Shown: positions 1-5,953 of the stretch, piece by piece
Position numbering within the stretch: position 1 is the first letter of the stretch
How the letters are laid out: the number at the start of each line of letters is the position of its first letter
Assembly (NCBI GenBank): GCA_017613485.1
Contig: JAGADS010000011.1
Location: 1-6,050, forward strand
Length of the DNA stretch: 6,050 nucleotides
Direction of reading: 5' to 3'
Source: Treponema sp.
GTDB lineage: Bacteria > Spirochaetota > Spirochaetia > Treponematales > Treponemataceae
Translations under genes and position numbers: made by a program
Notes under the pieces: model-generated
Database searches by the model: none
Seen by the model: the letters and a program-made list of their open reading frames with translations, nothing else
What the model was told of the DNA's origin: nothing

Positions 1-713
1 ACAGTGCCAAGTCCGGTTACAAGCTCTCCGTGGGTAATGAATTTCATGTATGTGCGGTTCATGTCAAAAAAGCAGCTTCCGTCGGCATCCGGCATGGTCT
101 TTGGCTCCTGGTTTTTTCCTGTAAGCGTAATTGCACCGTGCAGTGGAAGCGAGGCATAATACCGTGCAGAACAACGCCTTAATGTAGGGGCAGGAAGAAC
201 CATTGTAAGCTCTGCAGTCTGCTCCGTCTTGAACTGAGCCTTGAATGCGGCATTTACCTGTGGCCTTACAGAATCCCCGTGCAGGTTAAAGATTACGGAG
301 AGCTTGTCGTGGAACCTGTCCCAGCTTATGCGGATGTAACGCTTCTTTTTATAACAGGCAGTTGCGGCAAAAGTGAGCCTGTGCGGAACAAAACGGCGCC
401 TTGGTCCCATAATTGAATGGTAGGAGAACCTCTGCTTTGTAGACATATTCCAGAAAGTAATTTCCGTAAAACCGAATATCTTGGCATCGATGAATTCAAT
501 GCAGCCGATATACTCACCGATGCTGAAATAAAATGACAGCCGGCTTTTAATGCGAAGATTTGAAATCCACTTTGGAACGGGTATGTTAAGGTAAGGCCTG
601 TCGAGCCACCTTATGTCCAGCCGCTCCGGATGTCCCCTGAAAGTTCCGAAAACAGGCTTACCGTCTTCTACCTGCCTAGGAGGACATTCCTGAATAAGTC
701 TTTTATACGACAT
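1..713 (-). CDS. DUF2804-like protein, 5' part only (runs off the left edge)
   Basis: Reading the minus strand from the ATG at 713 gives 237 codons without a stop up to the window edge, so the gene is partial and lacks its C-terminus. The protein begins MSYKRLIQECPPRQ and has no signal peptide or membrane segment. It is rich in alternating beta-like stretches with conserved-looking stations: GEYIGCIEFIDAKIFGF at about residues 66-82, MGPRRRFVP at about 102-110, and MVLPAPTLRR at about 171-180. This pattern resembles the DUF2804 family (usually a little over 300 residues), frequent in treponemes and of unknown function; the call rests on memory of the family pattern. The start is fixed by an in-frame TAA 9 nt upstream of the ATG. 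The AAGGA upstream sits only 2 nt from the ATG, an unusually short spacing. The gene is divergent from the rpn gene and has its own promoter. Confidence 0.62.
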   Translation of the reverse strand, partial: MSYKRLIQECPPRQVEDGKPVFGTFRGHPERLDIRWLDRPYLNIPVPKWISNLRIKSRLSFYFSIGEYIGCIEFIDAKIFGFTEITFWNMSTKQRFSYHSIMGPRRRFVPHRLTFAATACYKKKRYIRISWDRFHDKLSVIFNLHGDSVRPQVNAAFKAQFKTEQTAELTMVLPAPTLRRCSARYYASLPLHGAITLTGKNQEPKTMPDADGSCFFDMNRTYMKFITHGELVTGLGT

Positions 714-741
714 AATCCTTTTTTACGTTCTATATTTTTCT

Positions 742-770
742 ATTATAGCAGTATTTTAAAATTAAGTAAA
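742..770 (-). promoter_or_regulatory. Promoter of the DUF2804-like gene
   Basis: On the minus strand a perfect TATAAT (747 to 742) follows TTTACT (770 to 765) with a 17-nt spacer, the ideal sigma-70 spacing. Transcription would start near 735, giving a leader of about 22 nt before the ATG at 713. This is read by eye from the consensus. Confidence 0.6.
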
Positions 771-842
771 GAAAAGAGTTGATTCATAAAAAATAAAGAA
801 TTTTCACTTTTTTTAAAAATTCTTCCCCAAAAATTGTTAAAA

Positions 843-870
843 ATGACATGTCTGATACTATTTATATAGT
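843..870 (+). promoter_or_regulatory. Promoter of the rpn gene
   Basis: ATGACA (843-848, five of six matches to the -35 consensus) and TATAGT (865-870, five of six to the -10) are separated by 16 nt. The predicted start near 877 leaves a leader of about 65 nt. A run of six G (872-877) fills the stretch between the -10 box and the predicted start. GACATGTC (845-852), an 8-bp palindrome, overlaps the -35 box and could be an operator half, but may be chance. Confidence 0.5.
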
Positions 871-941
871 AGGGGGGAAATTATATCTCTCCAGCCGGTG
901 CAATATGTTCTGGCAATACTATTTTATAAAGAGGTGTTTTT

Positions 942-1928
942 ATGACAAACAGTTTAAACAATTCAGAGACTAAGATGCAGTATCAGATTATCATTGACGA
1001 TGAGGTCAGGAAACAGGCTGCCCAGGCCGTGGCACAAAAGAAGCTGCTCAATCTGAAAAATGACGTAGTGTTCAAGTCCTTCTTCTCAAAGGACTGTGTT
1101 GAATCAGAGTATTGTAGGAAGAAAATGCTCTCGGCAGTCATTGGGAAAACAGTAACCGACACAAAGATATTGAATCCTGAAATCCTTCCGACACGAATGG
1201 ACGGTAAGTTTCCGCGCCTTGATATCCACTGTAAGCTTGATGATAACAGCGAGTTGGAGGTTGAGATGCAGAACAGTATGTACCAGGATGACCAGATCAA
1301 GCGATCAATCTATTATGCCGCAGCCCTCACCCACAACGCCCTGAGCAGAGGTGACGACTATGCATTCCTGCCCCATATCTATCAGATTCAATTCGTTGAC
1401 TTCAATATCGTGAATGATACTCGCCTGCACCACAGCTATACTTATAAGGAGAAGGAGGACAACAGGGAACTGAGTGACATAGTTCAGATTCACTACATCG
1501 AACTTCCAAAAATCGAGGAAATCCTGGAAAAACAGCCAGAAGACTTGTCTGAAATTGAATTTTGGGCTATGTTTATAATGAGTTACGAGAAGCCTAAAGT
1601 ATGGAAATTGCTTTCAACATTAACCGCAAGGCAAAAGGAGTTGAACATGGCACAAGCACTACTAAACACCATGAGCCACGACCAGCAGGAATGGGAGAAC
1701 CAGATCGGCTACGAGCGCTTTGTCCGCGACTGCATCTCAAGAGAAAACAATGCATACAGAAAAGGAGAGATACAAGGTATTCAACAGGGTGCCTCCCAGA
1801 AAGCCATAGAAGCCGCAGAGAACCTTCTTAGAATGGGTGTTAATACTGTTGAGCAAATCTCTCAGGCAATAGGCCTTCCCCTCGAGAAAGTGCAGGAACT
1901 TGCAGAGAATATCTTGGTTAATTCATAA
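942..1928 (+). CDS. Rpn-family recombination-promoting nuclease / putative transposase (PD-(D/E)XK)
   Basis: This 328-residue protein matches the Rpn family (PDDEXK_2 type, historically annotated as a Treponema denticola putative transposase). Characterised Rpn proteins are DNA endonucleases that promote RecA-independent recombination, and some act in phage defence. Family landmarks are visible: NDVVFKSFF at residues 40-48; RLDIHC at 92-97 with the probable metal-binding D94; ELEVEMQ at 104-110, where E108 and Q110 fill the E-x-Q version of the nuclease motif; and KRSIYYAAAL at 120-129. A short glycine-containing linker (KGEIQGIQQGAS, 274-285) leads to a helical tail (AENLLRMGVNTVEQISQAIGLP and onward), the usual small C-terminal module. 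Length and motifs suggest an intact, active enzyme. The start ATG follows AGAGGTG with good spacing (GAGGTG at 931-936, 5 nt). No intrinsic terminator is evident downstream. The gene has no partner in an operon and is followed by a remnant of a second copy's tail. Confidence 0.9.
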   Translation: MTNSLNNSETKMQYQIIIDDEVRKQAAQAVAQKKLLNLKNDVVFKSFFSKDCVESEYCRKKMLSAVIGKTVTDTKILNPEILPTRMDGKFPRLDIHCKLDDNSELEVEMQNSMYQDDQIKRSIYYAAALTHNALSRGDDYAFLPHIYQIQFVDFNIVNDTRLHHSYTYKEKEDNRELSDIVQIHYIELPKIEEILEKQPEDLSEIEFWAMFIMSYEKPKVWKLLSTLTARQKELNMAQALLNTMSHDQQEWENQIGYERFVRDCISRENNAYRKGEIQGIQQGASQKAIEAAENLLRMGVNTVEQISQAIGLPLEKVQELAENILVNS

Positions 1929-1951
1929 TCTAATAACGAGAGTTTCCACGT

Positions 1952-1971
1952 TTTTTTGCGACAGCAAAAAA
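1952..1971. repeat. Short perfect hairpin after rpn (TTTTTTGC / GCAAAAAA)
   Basis: TTTTTTGC (1952-1959) and GCAAAAAA (1964-1971) form an 8-bp perfect inverted repeat around the tetraloop GACA, 23 bp after the rpn stop. It lacks a GC-rich stem followed by a T-run, so it is not a standard intrinsic terminator on either strand. It could be a weak transcript end or one arm of a small repeat element. Confidence 0.5.
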
Positions 1972-1978
1972 TGAGAGC

Positions 1979-2005
1979 CTTAGCAAGCAGCAGCTTGCGA
2001 CTGAG
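1979..2005. repeat. Second hairpin after rpn (GCAAGC-AGCA-GCTTGC)
   Basis: GCAAGC (1983-1988) and GCTTGC (1993-1998) pair perfectly around AGCA. The stem continues as CTTA (1979-1982) with TGAG (2002-2005), including one G-U pair, across a 3-nt bulge. GAGATCTC (2003-2010), a palindrome, follows at once. The hairpin ends where the rpn tail remnant becomes recognisable. Confidence 0.5.
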
Positions 2006-2080
2006 ATCTCTACGGAAATAATAGCCCGATGCACAGGGCTCCCCTTAGAGAAAGTACAGGAAATAGCAGAAATGTCGTAG
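2003..2080 (+). pseudogene. Remnant of the C-terminal tail of a second rpn gene
   Basis: Translation in the frame ending at the TAG (2078-2080) gives EISTEIIARCTGLPLEKVQE followed by IAEMS. This matches the tail of the intact rpn product (residues 301-324), with GLPLEKVQE identical and IAE against LAE. DNA similarity is partial (for example GAGAAAGTRCAGGAA is shared), so this is a diverged paralogue and not a fresh duplication. Upstream the frame stays open for a while but no longer resembles the family. There is no nuclease domain and no suitable start or ribosome binding site, so it should be non-functional. Tail sequences like this close many treponeme Rpn proteins. It could alternatively be an old read-through extension of the upstream gene. 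Confidence 0.75.
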
Positions 2081-2104
2081 GCATTTCCAATCCGCGTGAC
2101 AATC

Positions 2105-2138
2105 AAAAAAAATCCCCGCAGCCAGAGCCACAGGGATT
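2105..2138 (-). terminator. Intrinsic terminator of the outer-membrane barrel gene
   Basis: Read on the minus strand, AATCCC (2138 to 2133) pairs with GGGATT (2116 to 2111). The stem continues inward as TGTGGC with GGCTGCG-side bases, including G-U pairs, to a TCTG loop, about 12 bp in all. Six further T (2110 to 2105) follow the stem, whose last two bases are also T. It lies 25 bp past the stop of the minus-strand gene. The plus-strand reading has no T-run, so it would not stop transcription from rpn. Confidence 0.85.
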
Positions 2139-2162
2139 CTGTTTATAGCATGTCAGCTAAAA

Positions 2163-2813
2163 TCAGCCGCCAAAGAATGTAAGAGGTACCTTGTATCCGA
2201 TGTCGATAATAAGACCACGGCGGGTGAAATCTTTATGAGTGGTGCTACCAACCTTTGTTTCTATTGGCATGAAATCAAGCATGTAACGTGCACCAAAAAC
2301 AATGCGTCCAAGCCCAAGACGTTCTTCATATCCAACCCCAAAAAGCATACCAATGTTTGCACCTGTTGAAATATCAAGAGAACCATTGATTCCAGAACCT
2401 CCTTCCTTTCTTGTCCTATTTAAATCTCCAAGTGGGATGGATACATACGGTCCTAAGGCGAAATTCCATTTCTCTAGTTTAGCTGTAAATAATACTGGTA
2501 CATCTAGAGAAACATAATTATATGCACCGATTAAATCTGAATCCTTATCTTTAAAAGCAACTCTGTTAAAGTAGAAATCTACACCAGGTTGAACTCCGAA
2601 GTATCCACCAAAGGGGATGTTTACACCGACTCCTCCACCAGCAGAAACATTGTCTCCAAATGCGCCTAATGCACTAAAATCTTCAGAGTTATTTTCGAGA
2701 GTTGAACCGAATGCATTCAAGTTTACGAATCCGTGCAGTACAATAAGTGGATCTGCGGCAGCTACGGCTATGGCGGTAACAGAAACTGCAAGCAGTGTAA
2801 TTAATTTCTTCAT
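2163..2813 (-). CDS. Small outer-membrane beta-barrel protein (OMP_b-brl_2-like)
   Basis: The product is 216 residues. It starts with a classical Sec signal peptide (MKKLITLLAVSVTAIAVAAA, likely cleaved between A20 and D21). The mature part is made of glycine-rich, alternating hydrophobic/polar strands: GGGVGVNIPFGGYFGVQPGVDFYF-type strands at about 59-82, YVSLDVPVLFTAKL at 100-113, NFALGPYVSIPLGDL at 117-131, ANIGMLFGVGYE at 152-163, and LIIDIGYKVPLTFF at 201-214. The 'VPVLFTAKL...LGPYVSIPLG' pattern is typical of the outer-membrane beta-barrel domain family related to PorT, which suggests roughly eight strands. The exact role is unknown; it may be structural or porin-like. ATG at 2813 has AAGGAG (2826 to 2821) 7 nt away, a strong start signal. 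The gene is monocistronic between its own promoter and terminator, and divergent from the lipoprotein gene. Confidence 0.82.
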   Translation of the reverse strand: MKKLITLLAVSVTAIAVAAADPLIVLHGFVNLNAFGSTLENNSEDFSALGAFGDNVSAGGGVGVNIPFGGYFGVQPGVDFYFNRVAFKDKDSDLIGAYNYVSLDVPVLFTAKLEKWNFALGPYVSIPLGDLNRTRKEGGSGINGSLDISTGANIGMLFGVGYEERLGLGRIVFGARYMLDFMPIETKVGSTTHKDFTRRGLIIDIGYKVPLTFFGG

Positions 2814-2844
2814 AATAATTCTCCTTAAAAGAAAGTAAAGCCGA

Positions 2845-2857
2845 CGGGTATGCCCCG
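2845..2857 (-). promoter_or_regulatory. GC-rich hairpin in the leader of the barrel gene
   Basis: CGGG (2857 to 2854) and CCCG (2848 to 2845) pair around a 5-nt loop; one flanking G-U pair is possible. With the start predicted near 2863, this hairpin sits at the 5' end of a leader of about 50 nt. 5'-terminal stem-loops are known to stabilise some outer-membrane protein mRNAs (E. coli ompA), so a stabilising role is possible but only inferred. Confidence 0.35.
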
Positions 2858-2869
2858 CAGCATGGTGTA

Positions 2870-2899
2870 ATTATGTTTCAAAACGTCAATTAAGTCAAC
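2870..2899 (-). promoter_or_regulatory. Promoter of the barrel gene
   Basis: On the minus strand TTGACT (2899 to 2894) and CATAAT (2875 to 2870) each match five of six consensus positions, with an 18-nt spacer. Transcription would start near 2863. Confidence 0.6.
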
Positions 2900-2951
2900 A
2901 TGTCAGGTAGGAAAAAAAATCATGATTAGAGCATAAAATCCAGATGTACAC

Positions 2952-2980
2952 TTGTAAAATAACCGGTACTGAATTATAAT
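2952..2980 (+). promoter_or_regulatory. Promoter of the large lipoprotein gene
   Basis: TTGTAA (2952-2957) and a perfect TATAAT (2975-2980) are separated by exactly 17 nt. The predicted start near 2987 leaves a leader of about 54 nt that is almost wholly the heptamer repeat plus the ribosome binding site. Confidence 0.65.
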
Positions 2981-2989
2981 TTAAAAAGT

Positions 2990-3024
2990 AATTACGAATT
3001 ACGCATTACAAATTACGCATTATA
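2990..3024 (+). repeat. Five tandem 7-bp repeats, consensus NATTACG
   Basis: The stretch splits exactly into AATTACG, AATTACG, CATTACA, AATTACG and CATTATA. This includes two identical 12-mers AATTACGCATTA at 2997-3008 and 3011-3022. It lies between the predicted transcription start and the Shine-Dalgarno. Such short tandem heptamers can change copy number by slippage; here a change would alter leader length but not promoter geometry or reading frame. Confidence 0.85.
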
Positions 3025-3025
3025 A

Positions 3026-3033
3026 AGAGGAGG
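3026..3033 (+). promoter_or_regulatory. Strong ribosome binding site that fixes the GTG start
   Basis: AGAGGAGG ends 7 nt before GTG at 3041. No ATG fits the reading frame near here. This site is the reason for choosing GTG over the in-frame TTG at 3074, which has only a C-run in front of it. Confidence 0.85.
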
Positions 3034-3040
3034 CTTTTTT

Positions 3041-5872
3041 GTGGAAACACCTACACATTTGTACCCCCCCCGATTGCCTAAAATACTTGCTTTTCTTACA
3101 TTTTCTTTTCTTTTAACTTCCTGTGAATTCTGGCAACAGCCTGTCCGTGAATATCTTGAATACTGGACAACAACATGTCAGGTCGGAAAAATCGAATACA
3201 TTACTCCATGGACGGAACTGAACGGTGCTCCGAATCTTTCCGCATTGAACCCAATTGAAATCAACATTTATCTCGTTAACCCCAAGGGCTACAATATTCT
3301 CCGCAATCCAACTCCTGGCAAAAACTGCTTTAAGTTGCAAGACGGATCCGGCAATTTAATATCAGAGGGCTATTCCGAGACTGCATTGGACAACAACACC
3401 TCGATAAAAATCCGTGCCAAACTTTCTGATACAACAGAAGGCCAGACAATAAAACTGAGCGGATGCATCTGGCCTGAGAATAGAGCAAGCTGGGGAACTG
3501 AGGAGACTCTCAGAGAATCTTTCCCGGAGCTTTTTTACGAGACCACTTTTGTTCAGAACACACCGCCGGATAATCCTTCGAGTGTAACTACACTTCAAAA
3601 TGGCACTTTTGGGGATACAGACAAACATTTTCTTTCATTCACGATTCCGATTCAGAGGTATAACAGGAACAAGGGATCAAAATATGAAATAAAATACTGG
3701 CTTAGAGATGGAGATGATAATTCACTCACATATCAGGGAAGCAAGATCCTTACTCTTTCAGACAACAAGAATCCAGATTCCACGTCGACGACCTTTCAAT
3801 ATTATTTTGATGAACAGGTTCCTCACCTTTTTTATGAATACACGGTACAGGTACTGGGGCCACGCGGTTTAAAATCAGAGGTTTTTGCTACAGAATATGG
3901 TCCTGGCGTGCATCAGCTTATGGATCCAGAGATTACCATTCTAAAGGATTTTAACGGGCTTGAGGATGAAGATCACTTTGAATGTATTGAGGTGGCATCC
4001 GATGATGAAGAAATTTTCTTTACAGCATCACCTGCAAATCCAGACGAAGAATTTAAAGTTACAGTTGATGATGTGGAAGTTACACAAGGAAACTATAAGG
4101 TCAGCAGAATAGGTCGTCATACAATAGTTGCGACGTCAATCAAAGACGGTGCTAGAACTGTAAATCTTAAAAAGAATATCAGAATTGTAAAGACTCCTTC
4201 TATTGATCCTATTGACTTGGGCTCTCAATTTAACGGAAAGGGACAGGATACAAACGGTTTTAAGTACATAGAGGTTGACAAAACGACAGACAAGGTAAGT
4301 TATTCAATCATGCCAAAAGAAGAGGGAACAACAGTTTCTGGAACGATTGATAATACTCCATTCGATGAAACGACAGACCAACAAACAGGTCAGCTAGGTA
4401 CTGAAAAATCTCATACATTGACGGCTATAATCCACAAACAGTATTGCAAAGACGTAACTTTTACAACAAAGGTAAAGGTAGTACAAAAACTCCAGGCACC
4501 TTCATACGAATTCAAGTCTAATGGTCTGACAAACAACCCGACAGGTGTAAAAACCGGTAATTTTGAATGGATAGAAGTTCCAGATGGAAGCACTTATGTT
4601 ACCTATGCAATCACTGCGGCAAGCGGATGTACGATGGAGGTAAAGAAGGATTATCCCAACGTATCAACAACCACGGTAAACTCGAATACTCACATGGATA
4701 ATCTGGTAAGCCTTGGTGGAGCTTCCTATAGAGACTACACGCTGACCATAACAGTCAAGAAGCCATATCAAAACGACAAGACGTTCTACAAATACATAAG
4801 GCTTGTACAGGCGTTGCAGGAACCAACATTGCGCTTCTACAAGCACGAAAGCAATGACGTTATAACAGCTTCTTCTGAACGACCAGAGGAATCCGGCTAC
4901 AGTAACTATACTTGCTACGACCTGCCACTTACATTAAGCGGAACAGGAAAGGCAAATTTTGAAGTGAGCGCAGGAAGCGGAGAAAGTGTAACAGTAAAAA
5001 TAGACGGATCGACATCTACTGCAAACGGTAGTGGCAAACGTTTCCTTGAACTCGGCGGACACACGATTACGATGGTTGTTTCAAAGACAAACTACAGCAC
5101 ACAGACTTACTCCAAGGACGTGTATATTCAGGGTATTTTGGAACCAGTTACCATACAGTATTCCCCAAGAAAATCTGGAAGCACAATAGAATGGACAAAC
5201 ATTCCAAAAACAAATGACCTTCAGTATTTAAAGTTCAGCTACCTCACCTATGACTCTATGCCTATAAAAGTAATTCCAGGCAATACAGACAATACTATAA
5301 GTGTAACAATCTACCGAGGAAGCACATCTATAGATTCTAACACTATAACAGATACCTATACAAACAATCTGTTTCATCACGATACTGCTTATACAATAGC
5401 CGTTAACCAGTCAAGACTTCACTGCAAGTCATCTATACAAGAATCCAGAAGAATACAAGTACAAATCAAGCCGGTAACGATAACAGTAGGGGATACCGCC
5501 CTTAAGCTTAATTTTGATGAAGCCGGTGATTCGGAGATATGGGGTAAGGTATATCTGAGAAAAAATAGTGGAACATGGGATTTGTTAAGAGAATTTAAAA
5601 AGGCTAAATTCGGAGATGAAATGAATTGGGATTCCTATGGGCATGAAAGCCTATCTTATACATTATACGCTCCGACTGAAACAGTTGCATACAAATCTGA
5701 AGGTCTATATGAAAGCGATACAGGAAACAAAGACTGGATTGGTGATGTCAATGTCTCCAAGAACCTTACGACACTAAAGTCAGAGGCAGACCCACTGCTT
5801 TATGCAAAGTCTTCAGATTCTGGTGGAAGTCATCCTACAGAACATAGGGTAAAACTGAACTTAGCAGACTAA
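3041..5872 (+). CDS. Large modular lipoprotein with Ig-like repeats, probably surface-exposed
   Basis: The 943-residue product has a lipoprotein signal: basic R11 and K14, hydrophobic ILAFLTFSFL, and lipobox LTSC with C28 as the lipidated cysteine. The mature start EFWQQPVREYLEYW resembles a Treponema family of repeat lipoproteins (from memory). Residues about 47-172 form a first beta-rich domain. Residues 173-290 look fibronectin-III-like (TPPDNPSSVTT ... YTVQVLGPRGLKSE). Five related modules of about 90-110 residues follow, at roughly 295-385, 386-486, 487-595, 596-703 and 704-813. Those with the clearest pattern carry F-x-x-IEV near the start, then V-x-Y-x-I, then GxHTIT or YTLT, and end KxIRLVQxLQxP. 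A distinct tail (814-943) closes the protein. Such proteins are usually anchored in the outer membrane and may bind host or polymer ligands; no ligand is evident here. An 8-C run in codons 8-11 makes phase variation possible. Its own promoter and terminator make it monocistronic. Confidence 0.85.
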   Translation: METPTHLYPPRLPKILAFLTFSFLLTSCEFWQQPVREYLEYWTTTCQVGKIEYITPWTELNGAPNLSALNPIEINIYLVNPKGYNILRNPTPGKNCFKLQDGSGNLISEGYSETALDNNTSIKIRAKLSDTTEGQTIKLSGCIWPENRASWGTEETLRESFPELFYETTFVQNTPPDNPSSVTTLQNGTFGDTDKHFLSFTIPIQRYNRNKGSKYEIKYWLRDGDDNSLTYQGSKILTLSDNKNPDSTSTTFQYYFDEQVPHLFYEYTVQVLGPRGLKSEVFATEYGPGVHQLMDPEITILKDFNGLEDEDHFECIEVASDDEEIFFTASPANPDEEFKVTVDDVEVTQGNYKVSRIGRHTIVATSIKDGARTVNLKKNIRIVKTPSIDPIDLGSQFNGKGQDTNGFKYIEVDKTTDKVSYSIMPKEEGTTVSGTIDNTPFDETTDQQTGQLGTEKSHTLTAIIHKQYCKDVTFTTKVKVVQKLQAPSYEFKSNGLTNNPTGVKTGNFEWIEVPDGSTYVTYAITAASGCTMEVKKDYPNVSTTTVNSNTHMDNLVSLGGASYRDYTLTITVKKPYQNDKTFYKYIRLVQALQEPTLRFYKHESNDVITASSERPEESGYSNYTCYDLPLTLSGTGKANFEVSAGSGESVTVKIDGSTSTANGSGKRFLELGGHTITMVVSKTNYSTQTYSKDVYIQGILEPVTIQYSPRKSGSTIEWTNIPKTNDLQYLKFSYLTYDSMPIKVIPGNTDNTISVTIYRGSTSIDSNTITDTYTNNLFHHDTAYTIAVNQSRLHCKSSIQESRRIQVQIKPVTITVGDTALKLNFDEAGDSEIWGKVYLRKNSGTWDLLREFKKAKFGDEMNWDSYGHESLSYTLYAPTETVAYKSEGLYESDTGNKDWIGDVNVSKNLTTLKSEADPLLYAKSSDSGGSHPTEHRVKLNLAD
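3064..3071 (+). repeat. Homopolymeric C8 tract inside the lipoprotein gene
   Basis: Eight consecutive C span the end of Tyr8, Pro9, Pro10 and the first base of Arg11. As given (C8) the long frame is open. With C7 the frame would reach TAA after about 16 further codons; with C9 it would reach TAA within three codons (CCG ATT GCC TAA). Both states would stop before a usable lipobox. It is the longest G/C homopolymer in the window. Confidence 0.9.
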
Positions 5873-5887
5873 GCTCTCCCACAATTT

Positions 5888-5931
5888 AAGGACTTCTTTT
5901 CCCCACGCTCTTTAAGAGGTCCTTTTGTTTT
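5888..5931 (+). terminator. Intrinsic terminator of the lipoprotein gene
   Basis: AAGGACTTCTT (5888-5898) pairs with AAGAGGTCCTT (5914-5924), an 11-bp stem with one G-U pair and a 15-nt loop. TTTTGTTTT follows at 5923-5931. It starts 15 bp after the stop codon. Confidence 0.88.
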
Positions 5932-5953
5932 ATGCAAGACTGAACAAGAAAAC

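Noticed and set aside
326..517. 63-codon minus-strand frame at the left
   Set aside because: Overlaps the longer DUF2804-like frame on the same strand, which has a promoter and continues to the window edge.
844..851. TGACATGT also found near the barrel-gene promoter (minus strand, 2906 to 2899) as a shared operator
   Set aside because: A single 8-mer coincidence overlapping -35-like sequence at different relative positions; too weak.
983..1300. Minus-strand open frame of 105 codons inside the rpn gene
   Set aside because: It lies wholly antisense to a well-supported gene with family motifs and has no recognisable protein features; a shadow frame.
1601..1831. 76-codon plus-strand frame within the rpn gene
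   Set aside because: Overlaps conserved rpn coding sequence in another frame; arginine- and proline-rich composition typical of an out-of-frame reading.
942..2080. Mobile element with terminal inverted repeats around rpn
   Set aside because: No terminal inverted repeats or target-site duplication could be found flanking the gene; Rpn genes are usually not mobile units despite the transposase label.
2302..2838. Two plus-strand frames opposite the barrel gene
   Set aside because: Antisense to a gene with a signal peptide, ribosome binding site, promoter and terminator; no independent support.
3074..3076. In-frame TTG as an alternative start giving a shorter, more typical lipoprotein signal
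   Set aside because: No Shine-Dalgarno precedes it, whereas GTG at 3041 has an excellent one; kept only as the main alternative to the phase-variation idea.
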